This document shows, piece after piece, positions 1 through 10,628 of a stretch of 64,000 nucleotides of DNA. Origin of the DNA: Apostichopus japonicus (lineage: Eukaryota > Echinodermata > Holothuroidea > Aspidochirotida > Stichopodidae); the NCBI RefSeq assembly GCF_037975245.1, contig NC_092575.1, positions 9,022,001 to 9,086,000 of the forward strand, given 5' to 3'. The position numbers and the translations under genes were made by a program. Below the pieces are notes generated by a model. It saw only the letters and a list, made by a program, of their open reading frames with translations. It was not told where the DNA came from and made no database searches. The number at the start of each line of letters is the position of its first letter. The first letter of the stretch is position 1.

Positions 1-470
1 TTTTTGCAACAACTTCTAGTCACAAAGTCTGACATGGCTGGTATATTAGGACAAGTTGTGATGAAGTAGGGACACATTTTCCAAAATAACTGTGATGTGA
101 TCCAAGGTCACCAAAGGTAATTTATGGGTCAAAATGTGTTTTTTCCCGATAACTTGTGAAACTACCACTGACAGGGTTGAGAGTTACGCTACTGTAATAC
201 AATAGTCGAACTGCATTTGGGTGACCTTTGACCTCAGGTTGACCTCCAGTGACCTGTATTAGCTTCTTTCAAGTTGATTCTTTGAAGTTTCGTGGGCATA
301 TTCCAATCTAACTTGTCCATAAGTGGATTCCTCTGCAACCCTAATGTGCGAAGTTATTAGAGAGATTTGGTTTGGTTTTGTAATACTTGGTGTGTGGATT
401 CATAACATTGAGTACAAGAACCCTATTGCTTTTGATGGAGGTGTGTATAACCACGTACAGTAGACTGACC
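1..470. repeat. AT-rich spacer with GACCTTTGACCTC motifs
   Basis: No coding signal is seen. The stretch around 226-255 has alternating GACCTTTGACCTC-like phrases, the same kind of phrase found in the 1.1-kb dispersed repeat at 3.5-4.6 kb and at 19.0-19.7 kb, so this is probably a diverged relative of that repeat. Confidence 0.35.
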
Positions 471-532
471 TGTGTTAGCATGCCATAGTGTTATTGTAAC
501 AGCTAGTTCTGGTTATACTAGCAAGCAGAAGT

Positions 533-1236
533 CTAGTGTATTGAAGTCATCGAAACCTCAATGCAATTTGCATTCTGGTTTAGGTGCTGTAATGCATTAT
601 GTATTTCATATAGGCTTGGTTCCTCAATATCAATTTCCTCTATTGGATAATTGTCCTCATCATCTACAGTTAGTGGATTCATTGGTTCCGGTCTATTTAA
701 AATATCAGTGAAGTACTCTCTGTCCATCTTTCCATTACTTCATCCATACTGCTGACTAGGTGTCTGTCTTTATTCATAATGGAAACACACTCTCTTGGCT
801 TTTCATTACAAAGGGTCTTTGTAAGTCTGTATAATGCTTGCATATTCTGACTGGATGCAGCGGTTTCAGCTTCTTTTGCAATACTTTCAACCCAATGCCT
901 CTTGTCGGCTCCAATAAACCTCTTCACTTCTCTGTCTTTCTCTTTATAGTCATCTTTTAAACTTCTCTTTATTCTCTCTGATCTAGTACCGAGAATTTTG
1001 CTATTTAAATCAGTTCTTTGTGCAATCATTTCCCAAGTCTCTTCACGTATCCATGGTTTCTTCCTCTTCCTCTTTTTGCCTAGAACCTGCTCAGCTGCCT
1101 CCGTGTACACTCTTTCCATTTGTTTGCATGCTTTCTCAATTGTGTCCAGATCATTTTCAATATTTTCGCATCCTTCTACTTCATCTTCCAGTACCTGGTA
1201 CATGTTTCTCACGGTTGTAATGAACTCTGCCCTCAC
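533..1236 (-). pseudogene. LINE linker and start of reverse transcriptase (truncated)
   Basis: The 1236-697 piece is rich in Lys, Arg and Glu and contains KKRKRKKPWIREETWEMI, the basic linker that follows the endonuclease in RTE elements. It ends at a MERWTES phrase, and the next frame (from 727) continues with YFTDILNRPEP and a run matching the usual lead-in to RT motif 1. A frameshift therefore lies near 700-727. No RT palm motif (YADD type) is present, because the element ends near 533. Confidence 0.65.
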
Positions 1237-1245
1237 TGCATGATT

Positions 1246-2154
1246 TCACAGTCTGTCACTATCATATCTAGCACGCACATTTTCTGTTCTCTTCACTACC
1301 TTTTTAAGCTTTAACTTAATTGTGGTACACAGTAGATAGTGGTCGCTTCCAACAACAGCTGACCTCAATACTCTAGTGTCTAGAACTGAGCTTCTAAATC
1401 TCCTGTTAATCAACACATGGTCAATCTGATTAAATGTTCTCTCATCTGGTGACACCAACATGGCCTTGTGAATTCTCTTATGGGGAAATAGTGTTCCTGT
1501 GATCACAAGTTTGTTGGAATCCCACAAGCTGCATAGACGTTCTCCGTTATCATTTCTTGTGCCCAATCCATGGCTACCCATTACCCTATCGTATTGGTTA
1601 GTCTAGTCTCCAACTTTTGCATTCATATCGCCTGTAACAACCAGCATGTCATGTTTGTGTATTTGATCCAACACACCCTGAAATGTTGTATAGAATTCGT
1701 CTTTTGTTACATCATCTGCAGTTTCAGTGGGTGCATAGACGTGGAGCATAGACATCTTGATGTGTTTGGAGAAAAATCTGGCTTTGATGATTCAATTGCA
1801 CACAGGTGTCCAGTCGATTAAAGCTCTAGCTGCTTCTTTTGACAACATAATTGCCACACCCTCCCTATGAATGTCATCATCGCTTCCTGAATACAGCACT
1901 GTTTCGCCACTTGCAAGTTGCAACTTTCCTTGTCCAGTCCAATGACTCTCACTGATTCCTAAAATTTGAATCTGCTTCAAATTCATCTCTTTCGCTACTT
2001 GGGCTATATTGCCACTCTGATATAATGTTCTGACATTCCAGTTTCCAATTCTCATCTTCTCTTTTGGGTCCACTAGTGACCTATTCCGAATAGGAGCGTC
2101 CTCTCGGCTTTGGCTCAGATGCGTCATGTCTTCTCTCTCAGCGAGAGCTGCCAC
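1246..2154 (-). pseudogene. LINE endonuclease domain (frameshifted)
   Basis: The domain opens with KMRIGNWNVRTLYQSGNIAQ, the usual start of an RTE endonuclease, followed by LGISESHWTGQG, the metal-binding Glu region. The frame then breaks between about 1790 and 1580; the missing part reads in other frames, including a GDMNAKVG-like motif near 1600-1640. The last piece (1581 to 1246) ends with RTFNQIDHVLINRR and SDHYLL, the catalytic Asp-His pair of the exonuclease/endonuclease/phosphatase fold. All catalytic elements are recognisable but no single frame is intact, so this is a relic that once nicked target DNA for retrotransposition. Confidence 0.75.
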
Positions 2155-2462
2155 CGTGTCCCCAAGATTTAATAAATTTGCTCTGTTAAAGGTTTCTGTA
2201 GAAGGTGGTTTTTTTACAGGGTGGGGTTGCTAGCCCTACGCCCAACCCTCCTCCTTTTGCACCCGGGCTTGGGACCCGCATAGGCAGAGATTTTACCTGC
2301 AAACAGGTCATCCCCCCCCCCCCAAAAACAGAAGTGCTATCATCCTTGTCCATCTGGTGGATCAGGCCACCTTCTCCTTTCTGCATTGTTATTGATCTCG
2401 TTGACACCCTGGAAAATTGATCATAAGTTAATCATTTCAACGGACCCCTTATATCAACGGAC
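2155..2462. other. GC- and C-rich spacer beside the LINE
   Basis: This stretch includes a C homopolymer near 2310-2320 and short proline/glycine-rich open frames on both strands. It lies 5' of the LINE endonuclease and may be its 5' UTR. No other feature is supported. Confidence 0.3.
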
Positions 2463-2808
2463 CTAACAGTAGAAGGAGCTGCCCGCACTGTTTCTGAAGA
2501 CAGGCAATTGTTGATGGTATCTCATGAGGATTTCTGCAATCAGAATAAGGACCAATGTAAACGTCATGCCTATTGTGGCTCCTGAAACCCCAGTCCAATT
2601 TTGGCCACTCTCACTGAGCACTAACTCCGGGGGTACCGTCGTTCCCCCTGCCGAGGTGTCCTCCTCTTCCACGACTCTTGAAGAATACTCCTCTAACACT
2701 CACTGAAACCAAGAACATGTCTACTAGACCTGAGTTTTCTACTGATGCTCTACAGTCTAGGACATCCTCCTCTCGCAGGCCCTCTGCCATCTCTGGCTCC
2801 ACTGCCAT
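2463..2808 (-). CDS. Unrecognised ORF pieces with one predicted membrane helix
   Basis: Two overlapping minus-strand frames (2808-2611 and 2699-2463) look like one frameshifted reading. The first starts MAVEPEMAEGLREEDVLDC and is acidic. The second has a Thr/Ser-rich stretch and then ATIGMTFTLVLILIAEIL, a clear hydrophobic helix, with a short tail after it. No family is recognised. It could be the end of a membrane protein carried by a repeat, or chance. No promoter or splice site decides it. Confidence 0.15.
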
Positions 2809-3411
2809 GGTGGACGTGGGCGTGCCAGGCCATATTTCTGTTCCCTTTCAAGGAGCTTGTCTCTTGCTCCCTTTTCCAGAAGAGGTTCCAAGAGGCCTGT
2901 CAACTAGGTCTTGCCTATATCTAGGTGAGACTGTTTCTTCTCTTCACCCTCTGATATCCTCATCTAAGGATTTGGACGACACGTCCAAGCAAGGGAACCA
3001 ATTCCTCCTGCTTCTCAGGGACCTCTGACACTTTCTCCTTCCCCACTGGTCTCCTCTGCTCTACTCCTGCTACCTCCTCTCTTACTCCCCCCCATCTCTA
3101 CTTCCCCCTTTTCTGAAGAGCCATTTGGTTTCAGTAGCTGAGCTTGCTTCTGCAACTTATTCCTCCACTCTTTTAACCATGAGTTAATCTCTTGCCAATG
3201 TGATGGGAGAAAATTGAATACAAACTAGACAAGGATCTATGCTAGTGCACGTTCAACGATTTGGCAAAGATCATGCTCGTCCCAAAATCTTCCAGGACAA
3301 AGCAACGAACAGTTCACACACTTAAGTTGGCTCCTTGAAGACATCTCTGAATTAAGGCAAATATGAATAGCAAATGGAGTAACAAAGGTGGAAAGAATGA
3401 TAAGCTTACAA
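2809..3411. other. Non-coding stretch
   Basis: The region is C/T-rich around 2940-3120, with short polypyrimidine runs. Open frames are short and low in complexity. I see no gene, RNA or clear repeat. Confidence 0.3.
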
Positions 3412-3477
3412 CTAGAGCACCAATGGTGCAGAAGCTCATACCTTTTCGAGCTTAAAAATGTAGGGCCCACAAAACCA
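3412..3477 (+). repeat. 66-bp dispersed repeat, copy A
   Basis: This block, including GGTGCAGAAGCTCATACC and CGAGCTTAAAAATG, recurs almost unchanged at 10315-10376. It directly precedes the 1.1-kb repeat here but not at the other site, so it is a separate repeat unit. Confidence 0.7.
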
Positions 3478-3484
3478 ATTTTGG

Positions 3485-4579
3485 GCCTGTGAGGGATACC
3501 CCCCCCCCTCCATTAGCAGAATCCTGGCCATACCACTGGCTATAATTCCTATTTTCCCCTTTAAATCCTATTTTACCCACTCTCTCAAACAATACCACTG
3601 ACCTACCCTATTAAACTTTCTCCCCTCTACCTTAGCAGACATAACAAGCACTCCCTACAAGGCATAACTTCACAAGCTGCCTACATACCTCAGGCTCAAA
3701 GACTTCTAAGAATCGGCAAGTGCTGATTGGCTATAGGGCTCTCATGCTTACAGTTCAACAGTTGATAACAACTCCCAGTCCTGCTTTAATTCCACTAACA
3801 GCCTCTGCAGAGCTTAACCACAAATGTAAACAAACACTGCAGACACTGGGAGACAAATTAAAGGAGCTTTGGCAAAAAGTGAAGGCTCAGATTTTTTTAA
3901 ACAATGGGGATTAATTGTAATTAATTAACTTTTGACCAAAAATTTTTAGGCATCACCTTATTCATACACAATCCAACAATCATCAGTTCAACTTTGAATA
4001 TGATCCATCAAAATCTTGAGGAGATTGAGATATTTGAAAATATTACAAAGAATGACCCCCGATGACCCCCTAAATGACCTTTGACCTCAATTTTCCGAAC
4101 ACCCCTCGTAACTCTCATCCCGAGGAACATTGTGACCAAGTTTCATTATAATTGGCCATACACTGTACGAACAGGAGCAATTTGAAAATATAGGGCCGTG
4201 GCCCGGGCCACAAAAAACCCCTAGTTGATCTTTGATCTCAAATTCATGAACACCCTGAAGGTAAAACTACCATAGTACTATCGTGACAAACCCTCAACAT
4301 TGTACCATGGAATCTGTAGGAGAAGAAGCATTTTGCGTATTTCCACAAAATGGCCCATTACGGCCCACAGGTGACCTTTGACCCCAAATTTTGGATCATC
4401 TCTGATGGACCTATACCTAATGGTCCTTGTGTCCAAGTTTCATGAAATTCCATCAAACACTGTGCGAGTGGGAGCGGTTTTACCAATTGTTGACGGATAG
4501 AGTGATAGAGTGATAGAATGATAGAGTGATAGACGCCGCACTGTAACAATAGCTCACACCAGCATGCTGGTATGAGCTA
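3485..4579 (+). repeat. 1.1-kb dispersed repeat, copy 1 (intact)
   Basis: From the C-run and CCTCCATTAGCAGAATCCTGG phrase onward this copy matches, over its full length, the sequence at 15848-16276 continued at 19045-19661. It contains a GATTGGCTATAGGGCTCTCA phrase, several TGACCTTTGACC phrases, an 8-bp microsatellite (GATAGAGT-type, about 4495-4535) and a terminal palindrome. The short ORF at 3720-3914 is repeated in the other copy but matches no known family. The class is unknown; a non-autonomous transposon is likely. Confidence 0.7.
4551..4579. repeat. Terminal palindrome of the 1.1-kb repeat
   Basis: AGCTCACACCAGCATGCTGG followed by TATGAGCT reads almost the same on both strands, giving a perfect-looking hairpin of about 14 bp per arm centred on GCATGC. 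The same palindrome closes copy 2 at about 19633-19661. A hairpin just inside the 3' end recalls Helitron ends, but no Helitron 5' end was recognised. Confidence 0.6.
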
Positions 4580-5449
4580 AAAACAGCCTAGCAAGTATGG
4601 AAGTAGCAATATGCTTCTGTAAGCTAGAAGCAAGTGGCTTACAAGGAGAGTAGTAACCGATACCCTAACAAGAATACATAAGAAATAGGCCAATGAATGG
4701 GAAAATGAAAGAAAGCCAACTATAAACAGTTAATAGTCTTTGAAAGAAAACTTAACAAAGAGAATGTGAAAATACAAGTCGAATATGACAATAATATGAC
4801 TAGTAAAACAGACAGGAAAACTAGTGTGAGTAGTTTGAGGAACTGCTACTTTTTCCCCCGAAAATGCTAAACAAAGCGAGGAGAGGGATGTCCCGAAAAC
4901 CTTCCCAAATGAAAAGGATATTTCTCAGGCTGGAACCAACAACTTCAGACTTATTCCAAAAAACCAAAAAGGGGCATGAAAAATCCAGTTCAGTAGAACT
5001 GAAATGATACACAATCAGACGTACGCCAAAATACTTTGGGTGGTAAGATGAGAAGGACGCGCAGGAGGGGTCCAGACAGAGCTGATGAACCCTGTTAAAA
5101 GATTACCAGTTCATTATTTAAAAGGTACCATGCCTAGAATGCTGGGCACGGTATCATGCAAGAGCTAAGGCTGTGAGGAGACAGTAAGCGAGGAGCGAAA
5201 TAAATCTATCAGATTTACCACTGGTGTAGGTGTTGGGTAAGCTCCTATAAAACTGTTCATATTTTTCTGTCTGTGACCTCCTTGATCATTGGGGTTACTC
5301 AACACAGACAGCCAATAAATTAGAATGAGGAATCTATGTACCAAGTCTGAAGTTAATGTAACCTTCAGTTCCTAAGTTATTATGTCTATGCACCAGGTTG
5401 TCACATATTTACACACATACAATAAACATGAAGGATTGTTTGTACTCAC
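4580..5449. other. Non-coding stretch downstream of the UXS1 exon
   Basis: On the minus strand this lies 3' of the most distal UXS1 exon seen here. The final coding exon of UXS1 was looked for and not recognised, so it may lie outside the window. No repeat or RNA is evident. Confidence 0.3.
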
Positions 5450-5553
5450 AATTGGTTCCCACTTAAGGTGCTTCTTAGCCTTTGCTATATCTGGTTTTCT
5501 TCTCTTGGGATCATCCTCTGCTGCTTCGATGTTAGTTATTTTGCTGTCTCCCC
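5450..5553 (-). CDS. UXS1: UXS1 exon (C-terminal region)
   Basis: This exon encodes GGDSKITNI and DDPKRRKPDIAKAKKHLKWE, matching the late part of UDP-glucuronic acid decarboxylase 1, where the family has DDPQKRKPDI...LGWEP. UXS1 converts UDP-glucuronate to UDP-xylose in the Golgi/ER lumen, supplying xylose to start glycosaminoglycan chains. The acceptor is TTGCAG at 5559-5554 and the donor GTGAGT follows WEPI at 5449. The 104-bp length, with an incoming phase of 1, fits exactly the preceding exon at 6295-6352. The remaining C-terminal codons (the family's PLEEGL region) were not found downstream. Confidence 0.9.
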
Positions 5554-6294
5554 CTGCAAGTGCAAACATTTTACTTGAATTAAAATTTCCATCATTGTTG
5601 AATATTAATTAGACACAGCGTGGCAGATTTCTCCATGCGATTCAATATTAAAATCCAAAGCAAAAATCATTCATCAACTCAAGTAATGAAGGAAACTTAA
5701 AAATTCCTATTTTTATGAGTTTATTATAGTAATGTGAACAGTGTCTGAGTGGTTGAGATGTGAACCAAATTCACTTGGTGAAAAAATGTATGATGGTGTC
5801 TTAGTTTGATCATTTGCAATACTACTTTGATAATACTGGGTAGGTTGGTGAAGGGAATGACTATATGGTTGTTGAATAAACTCCTTTAAAAATCAAAAAG
5901 CTATTTGCAGGAATATCAAGCACTCCACAAAGATAGAGAGCCAAAATGGTAAGTGGAATTGGACATCTCAGGGAATACCAAGATGTAAAATTCTGGCTAC
6001 CTTACCACCAAAAAATATATACTGCCAGAAATGACAGGCAGCTACAATAGTTCTTCTGTTACTTTTTAAGTTGTTACTGAGCACAGGTTGACAACTTACT
6101 AAAGCTTACATCAGAATTCAAATATTGAAAGATAAACTTGAAAAGTGGTTAAAACCCAAACTTCTCACAATTTGGACAGTTTATATGTACAAAAAAATCC
6201 CTCTCTCTTAGAGAGCTGTATGCCGAGCCCATGTATGTAAAACAAAGCTATTAAATATATTTTATTTTAAACAATGTAACATTATTTACCTCAC
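5554..6294 (-). other. UXS1 intron
   Basis: AT-rich sequence between two consecutive UXS1 exons with matching splice phases. No other feature is seen in it. Confidence 0.7.
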
Positions 6295-6352
6295 CAATTT
6301 TCTCTTTGATTATGTTAGCAAAATCCATAATAGTATGCTCCTCTGGATTGCC
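6295..6352 (-). CDS. UXS1: UXS1 exon (GNPEEHT segment)
   Basis: The 58-bp exon reads GNPEEHTIMDFANIIKEKIG, matching the conserved LGNPEEHTILEFAQLIK segment of UXS1 that contributes to the nucleotide-sugar side of the extended short-chain dehydrogenase fold. The acceptor is TGTAG at 6357-6353 and the donor is GTGAGG at 6294. It ends in phase 1, and joining it to the exon at 5553 gives a Gly codon across the junction. The preceding exon of the family (DLVNGLVALMNSN...VNL) should lie upstream between 6353 and 31182, but I could not find it. Confidence 0.9.
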
Positions 6353-7833
6353 CTACATTTAATAATGAAAGAAATGTGATCATATACCTTTGATATGTAA
6401 TTGGTCTTTTAGAACAAAGTAAATAATATATGTTCGAAGTGGAGCAGGTGCTGCATGTTATCATATCCTATGCAATATCAGATTAAAAGGGTATTTATGA
6501 TGAGAACTGGCAGTTATTTAGGGGCCTTTTCAAAACTTGCCGTTGCAGTGTGCCGCAAAGAGCCGAATTTCCACGGAGGCTATGAATATTCTGAATGACA
6601 TCACTAGGCTTTGACCGAAAAGTCCCAAAGATTAATTAGGTAGTCAGTAGACAGAGCTTTGTCTGCTGGCACAATGGACAGCCTGCACTGAATGGAACGG
6701 CTTATCGTGGAGTGAATGAGTAGGCCTAGCCTATGCCAGTTGTGTTCAGCAGAGTGAAACCCGGTCCTGCAATGCAAGTTTATTTTGTTCGGATAGAGAA
6801 ATAAACATTTATGTTATTTCACATGCCATTTGATATTTTATACCCTGATAAACAAACTGAAATCCTAATTAAATCAGGGAGTTAAACTCTGATTAAACTC
6901 TTAAATCGATTCGCCAACAAACAGAGTATAGTAGCTGAAGGAGTTCGACAACGTTGCCTACAGTACATATACCCATATATACTGTTAACACTCGTACCGC
7001 GTGTGTGTGGTGTTCACGACGAAACTTCCAAGTTCCAGCTGTACCTACTTCGTGTAATAATTAATGAATATTTAATCATATTTAGCAGGAGACTTAAGTA
7101 CATGTGGCTCATTACACGTGAATAATAGTGGAAACAGTGTTTATGACGAAAAGAAATTTAGCAAACTGCGGTCTTAGCTTTGACTGCTCTACTATACTTG
7201 CTTCTTAGAAGCGATATCATGACATGTGAATCGTTGATTATTGAAACCTATCTGCAAAGTAAATGTCTACAATACCGCACACTCATTTTCTTCACAGTGA
7301 ACTCTTTCAACTAAAGGGCCCCTCAACTGAATACCCTGTATATAGGCCCCAAATTATAGCATGCTATACTTGCTAGAAGTTTTCAAAGGTATTTCCCTCA
7401 ATGTCTTTACTCTCCAAATTGTTCTCAGACATTCTAAATGAACACACAAGATGACTGAATGTCCCAGTTGGGTAAATATCCTCTGAGGTGATAAAAACAG
7501 TTTAAGATTTTTGACCAAAGGTGACCATATTGGAATTTCTGGCATATTTGGGGCCAATACAGCATACCTTTAAAAACTATACATTCTAAGCAACCAACTA
7601 ACTGATGCAGCGTGTTATGTTTCCATTAAATATCACTTGTCAGTTTTCTGAAGAGGATCGCAGCAGACTGTGACAAACTTGGCAGATGATCAAACACAAA
7701 TTCTTTGATTGTTTCGTTTCGTTTATTTGGTTGATCACTTTGGGTGTAAACACATAAGGAGAAAGGTTAGTGTTAAAATCATCTACATTTATTAAGTTAT
7801 GCTTCCACAATAATAATTAGTTACGGTATTAAA
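6353..7833. other. Non-coding stretch, AT-rich
   Basis: No exon-like segment or recognisable transposon was found. Around 7700-7760 there is a TTTCGTTTCGTTTATTTGG run. The sequence from about 7834 onward is a repeat family. Confidence 0.35.
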
Positions 7834-8890
7834 TAGTGTTTGCACGGGTTATCCAGGTACACGCCCGATGCGATACTGTACCCGGTTCCTAATTTATTAC
7901 CCGAATCACACGCAAAGTGTGATTTAAAAAAAAAAAAATTGGCAAACCGACGGTTAGGCAGATTTCCCATTGACTTAGTGTGGTGTTAGGCTATCGTGTG
8001 GTTGAAGATAACAGCAATAACGAAGGTACCTGCTCGACGCGATACTACCCGGTTCCTAATTTATTATCCGAATCCTACGCAAAGTGTGATTTAAAAAAAA
8101 AACAATTGCAAACCAATGGTTAGGCAGATTTCGCATTGACTTAGGGTGGTGTTAGGCTACCATAAGGTCGAAGATAACAGCAATAACGAAGATATCCAGT
8201 CGGGCGGATACTACCTGGTTCCTAATGTATTACCAGAATCCTACGCAAGGTTTGAATTAAAAGAATAAAATTGAAAACGGATGGTTAGGCAGATTTCCTA
8301 TTGACTTAGTATGGCGTAAGGCTACCATGTGGTGATAATAGCAATAACGAAAGTATTCCATGGATATTTTATAACTGCGTCACAATTTCAGCTAATCAAA
8401 AGATGGCTAGGTTAGATTACCCCATTGACTTAGTGTGTTGTTAGGCAACCATGTGGTCAAACGTAACGGCAATAATGAAAGTATTCCATGTATATCTTAT
8501 ATCTGCTGACTTAGTGTGGCGTTAGGCTACCATGTGGTGATCATAGCAATAATGAAAGTATTCCATGGATATCTTATAACTGCGTCACAATTTCAGCTAA
8601 TAAAAAGATGGCTAGGTTAGATTACCCCATTGACTTAGTGTGTTGTTAGGCAACCATGTGGTCAAACGTAACGGCAATAATGAAAGTATTCCATGGATAT
8701 CTAATATCTACGTCACAATTTCAATAAATAAACGGATGGTTCGGCTTAGCTAGATTTCTCATTGACTTAGTGTGGTGTTAGGCTACCATGTGGAAGAAAT
8801 TATTATTTATTCATTCGTTTATTTCATAGAAGGAAAGGCTGACAAGGAATTTCATGAGATGTTTATGGATTATAGACGAGTAAACTAAAA
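7834..8890 (+). repeat. Minisatellite-bearing MITE family, copy 1
   Basis: It opens with TAGTGTTTGCACGGGTTATC, matching the inverted end of the copy at 37657-38128. It then carries about seven irregular tandem units of roughly 125-165 bp, each with a CATTGACTTAGTGTGG phrase and a TTAGGCTACCATGTGGT phrase. It ends with a block (about 8800-8890) that also occurs, inverted, near 37745-37850. The opposite terminal repeat is absent, so this copy is truncated. Related single units occur at about 15075-15140, 17885-18340 and 20555-20640. Confidence 0.6.
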
Positions 8891-9156
8891 AATATTAATC
8901 GCAAATGACTCTTTACTAATCATATATTCCAAATGCGATCAAATTGTGCAATATCGCGGCTAATGCGTAACTTGGGCCTGCATAATAGATAGTAGTAGTA
9001 ACATTAACAACTGTTTTCTGATCCCATAGAAGCGGAGAGCAAGCATTAGCAGCGTCGGCAGTGCAATTTTAGTAATAATGTTAATTATATGAAGTTATTA
9101 ACAAGTTAATCAAAGAAACAAAAGCAAATAGAAATGATTGAGAAGGTTTTTATACC
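8891..9156. other. Non-coding stretch
   Basis: Short AT-rich spacer with no supported feature. Confidence 0.3.
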
Positions 9157-9341
9157 TTATATTATTCTGGTCTCCCTGGCCTGTGCATCAAACCACTCTC
9201 TTCTTTGTAACAATTCGACATACTGACAATCAACGACAGATGGACGAAGACTTGCTCTTTTGTAGTTTATTGACCAATACATGTTGTGTTCTAAGGCAAT
9301 AATTTCTTTATATTTTCTTGCTGTTTGTCTTAAGAAATGTT
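9157..9341 (-). CDS. Terminal exon of an unrecognised gene
   Basis: A strong acceptor (CTTTTTTACAG, ending at 9342) opens an uninterrupted frame that ends in a stop at 9159-9157. The peptide includes RKYKEIIALEHNMYWSINYK and SLRPSVVDCQYVELLQRR and has a normal protein-like composition, rich in aromatic and charged residues. I do not recognise the family. It lies on the same strand as the exon-like segments at 12479-12573, 26316-26452, 26590-26756 and 27884-27947, which may be parts of the same gene. It could instead be a lone relic. Confidence 0.35.
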
Positions 9342-9484
9342 CTGTAAAAAAGATTGTGTTCAATATATTAACCATGGGTGTCAGTTGGTCTGTTTTCTGC
9401 GAAGTCCTTATAGTCTGGTCGATAAAGATGAAAAAAAATAAAGTTGTGTTGAATTTATGATGGTATCACCTCAAACGTAACAGA

Positions 9485-9860
9485 ATGTTGTTTAAAATAC
9501 TTCTTCTCACCTTCTGTGCTCATCATCTTGAACGGCCTGTGTACCTGTCACAACTTCTCTTGCCATATACTCCAACTCGCACACTTCGTTCCTCCAACAA
9601 ACTGTATTTAACTGTTCCAAAACCACGATTGAAGAACTATGGTTACAGAAGCTTCCAATACTCTGGGTCTTATCTCTGGAACAAGTTACCAGATCACATT
9701 CAAACATGCTATAAACTTTCTACTTTCAAAAGTCTACTTAAGACCCATTTTTTCACTTGTTCTTTTGTAAATTAATTTACTTTCTTTGTAAAGCGCTTTG
9801 AGCAGTAACTTTTGTTTACTGATTTGGCGCTATATAAGTCTCATTTATTATTATTATTAA
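9485..9860 (+). mobile_element. L2-type LINE 3' end
   Basis: The frame at 9485-9775 encodes the last part of an L2/CR1-type polyprotein: YTPTRTLRSSNKLYLTVPK, then YGYRSFQYSGSYLWNKLP and STFKSLLKTHFF, in the family's order. The stop is followed by AAAGCGCTTTGAGC and GGCGCTATATAAG, the conserved 3' tail of L2 elements, and by a TTATTATTATTATT run near 9850. The copy is strongly 5'-truncated, starting near 9477, so only the C-terminal tail of the ORF survives. Confidence 0.8.
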
Positions 9861-10314
9861 AAAGATACATAAACAAAAAATTCTCTGGCGAAAAGTTTTA
9901 TGTGCTAGTCAATTAGGATGCTATAAATGGATTTCCAAAAGTTATCGGTATAAAACACCCAGACAAAATTTATGCTGGCCCTCTGTTTGATAAAATTACG
10001 TTCAGGGCACATATACTAAGCAACAAGCGCATGACATATTGAGCAGCTAAATATAATTAAGGCCAAGGCCCCAGACTCCTTTCTTAACGGAAACTAGCGC
10101 TACGCGACGAGAGTTATGCTGGAATCACTTCCATATTCGGATGCGCTGCACATAACGCTATTTTACACGTAGAAGGCTAGGCTTTTTATGTAACTGCGTG
10201 ACTTGGCCGTAACTCAGTGCTCGTTACGGGCGAATAAACAGAATGTACAAACGGAAACAGTTTTTCCCAAGAGGTTGCATTGAAGACCTTTTTTTATATA
10301 CCATAAACTTAACT
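9861..10314. other. Non-coding stretch
   Basis: No coding, RNA or repeat signal recognised. Composition is mixed. Confidence 0.3.
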
Positions 10315-10376
10315 AGGGCACCAATGGTGCAGAAGCTCATACCTTTTCGAGCTTAAAAATGTAGGGCCCACAAAAC
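10315..10376 (+). repeat. Dispersed repeat, copy B
   Basis: Near-identical to 3412-3477. It is followed by GGCCCA-rich and C-rich sequence to about 10490 that resembles the ends of other GC-rich MITEs. Confidence 0.7.
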
Positions 10377-10628
10377 TTTATGGCCCACCAAATTTCCGGC
10401 CATTTTTCAGATTCCACCAATTTTGGGCCCATGAGGCCAAACATTTTAGGTCCAAAGACAATTTTGAGCCCCCCCCCTCTGTTCCCCTCCATAAACAAGG
10501 CGGTTTTTAAACCTCTAGTCTCGCCTAGTTACGTGTGTTAGAGTTAATACCAAATATAAAGTTATTTGCAGGCAGTTAATGGACACTGGTAAGCAGGACT
10601 CTTAGCAGTAATGTTATTAGTGAAAAAA

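Larger units (their letters stand above)
533..2154 (-). mobile_element. RTE-like LINE, 5' part, truncated in the RT region
   Basis: On the minus strand the pieces read, in order, an apurinic-type endonuclease (2154 to 1246), a linker (1236 to about 700) and the start of a reverse transcriptase region (about 727 to 533). The order and wording match the ORF of RTE-type LINEs that annotators often label craniofacial development protein 2-like. The element stops before the catalytic RT motifs, so it is truncated at its 3' side, and the reading frame is broken at several places. It cannot be active. The RTE assignment is from recalled family resemblance. Confidence 0.75.
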
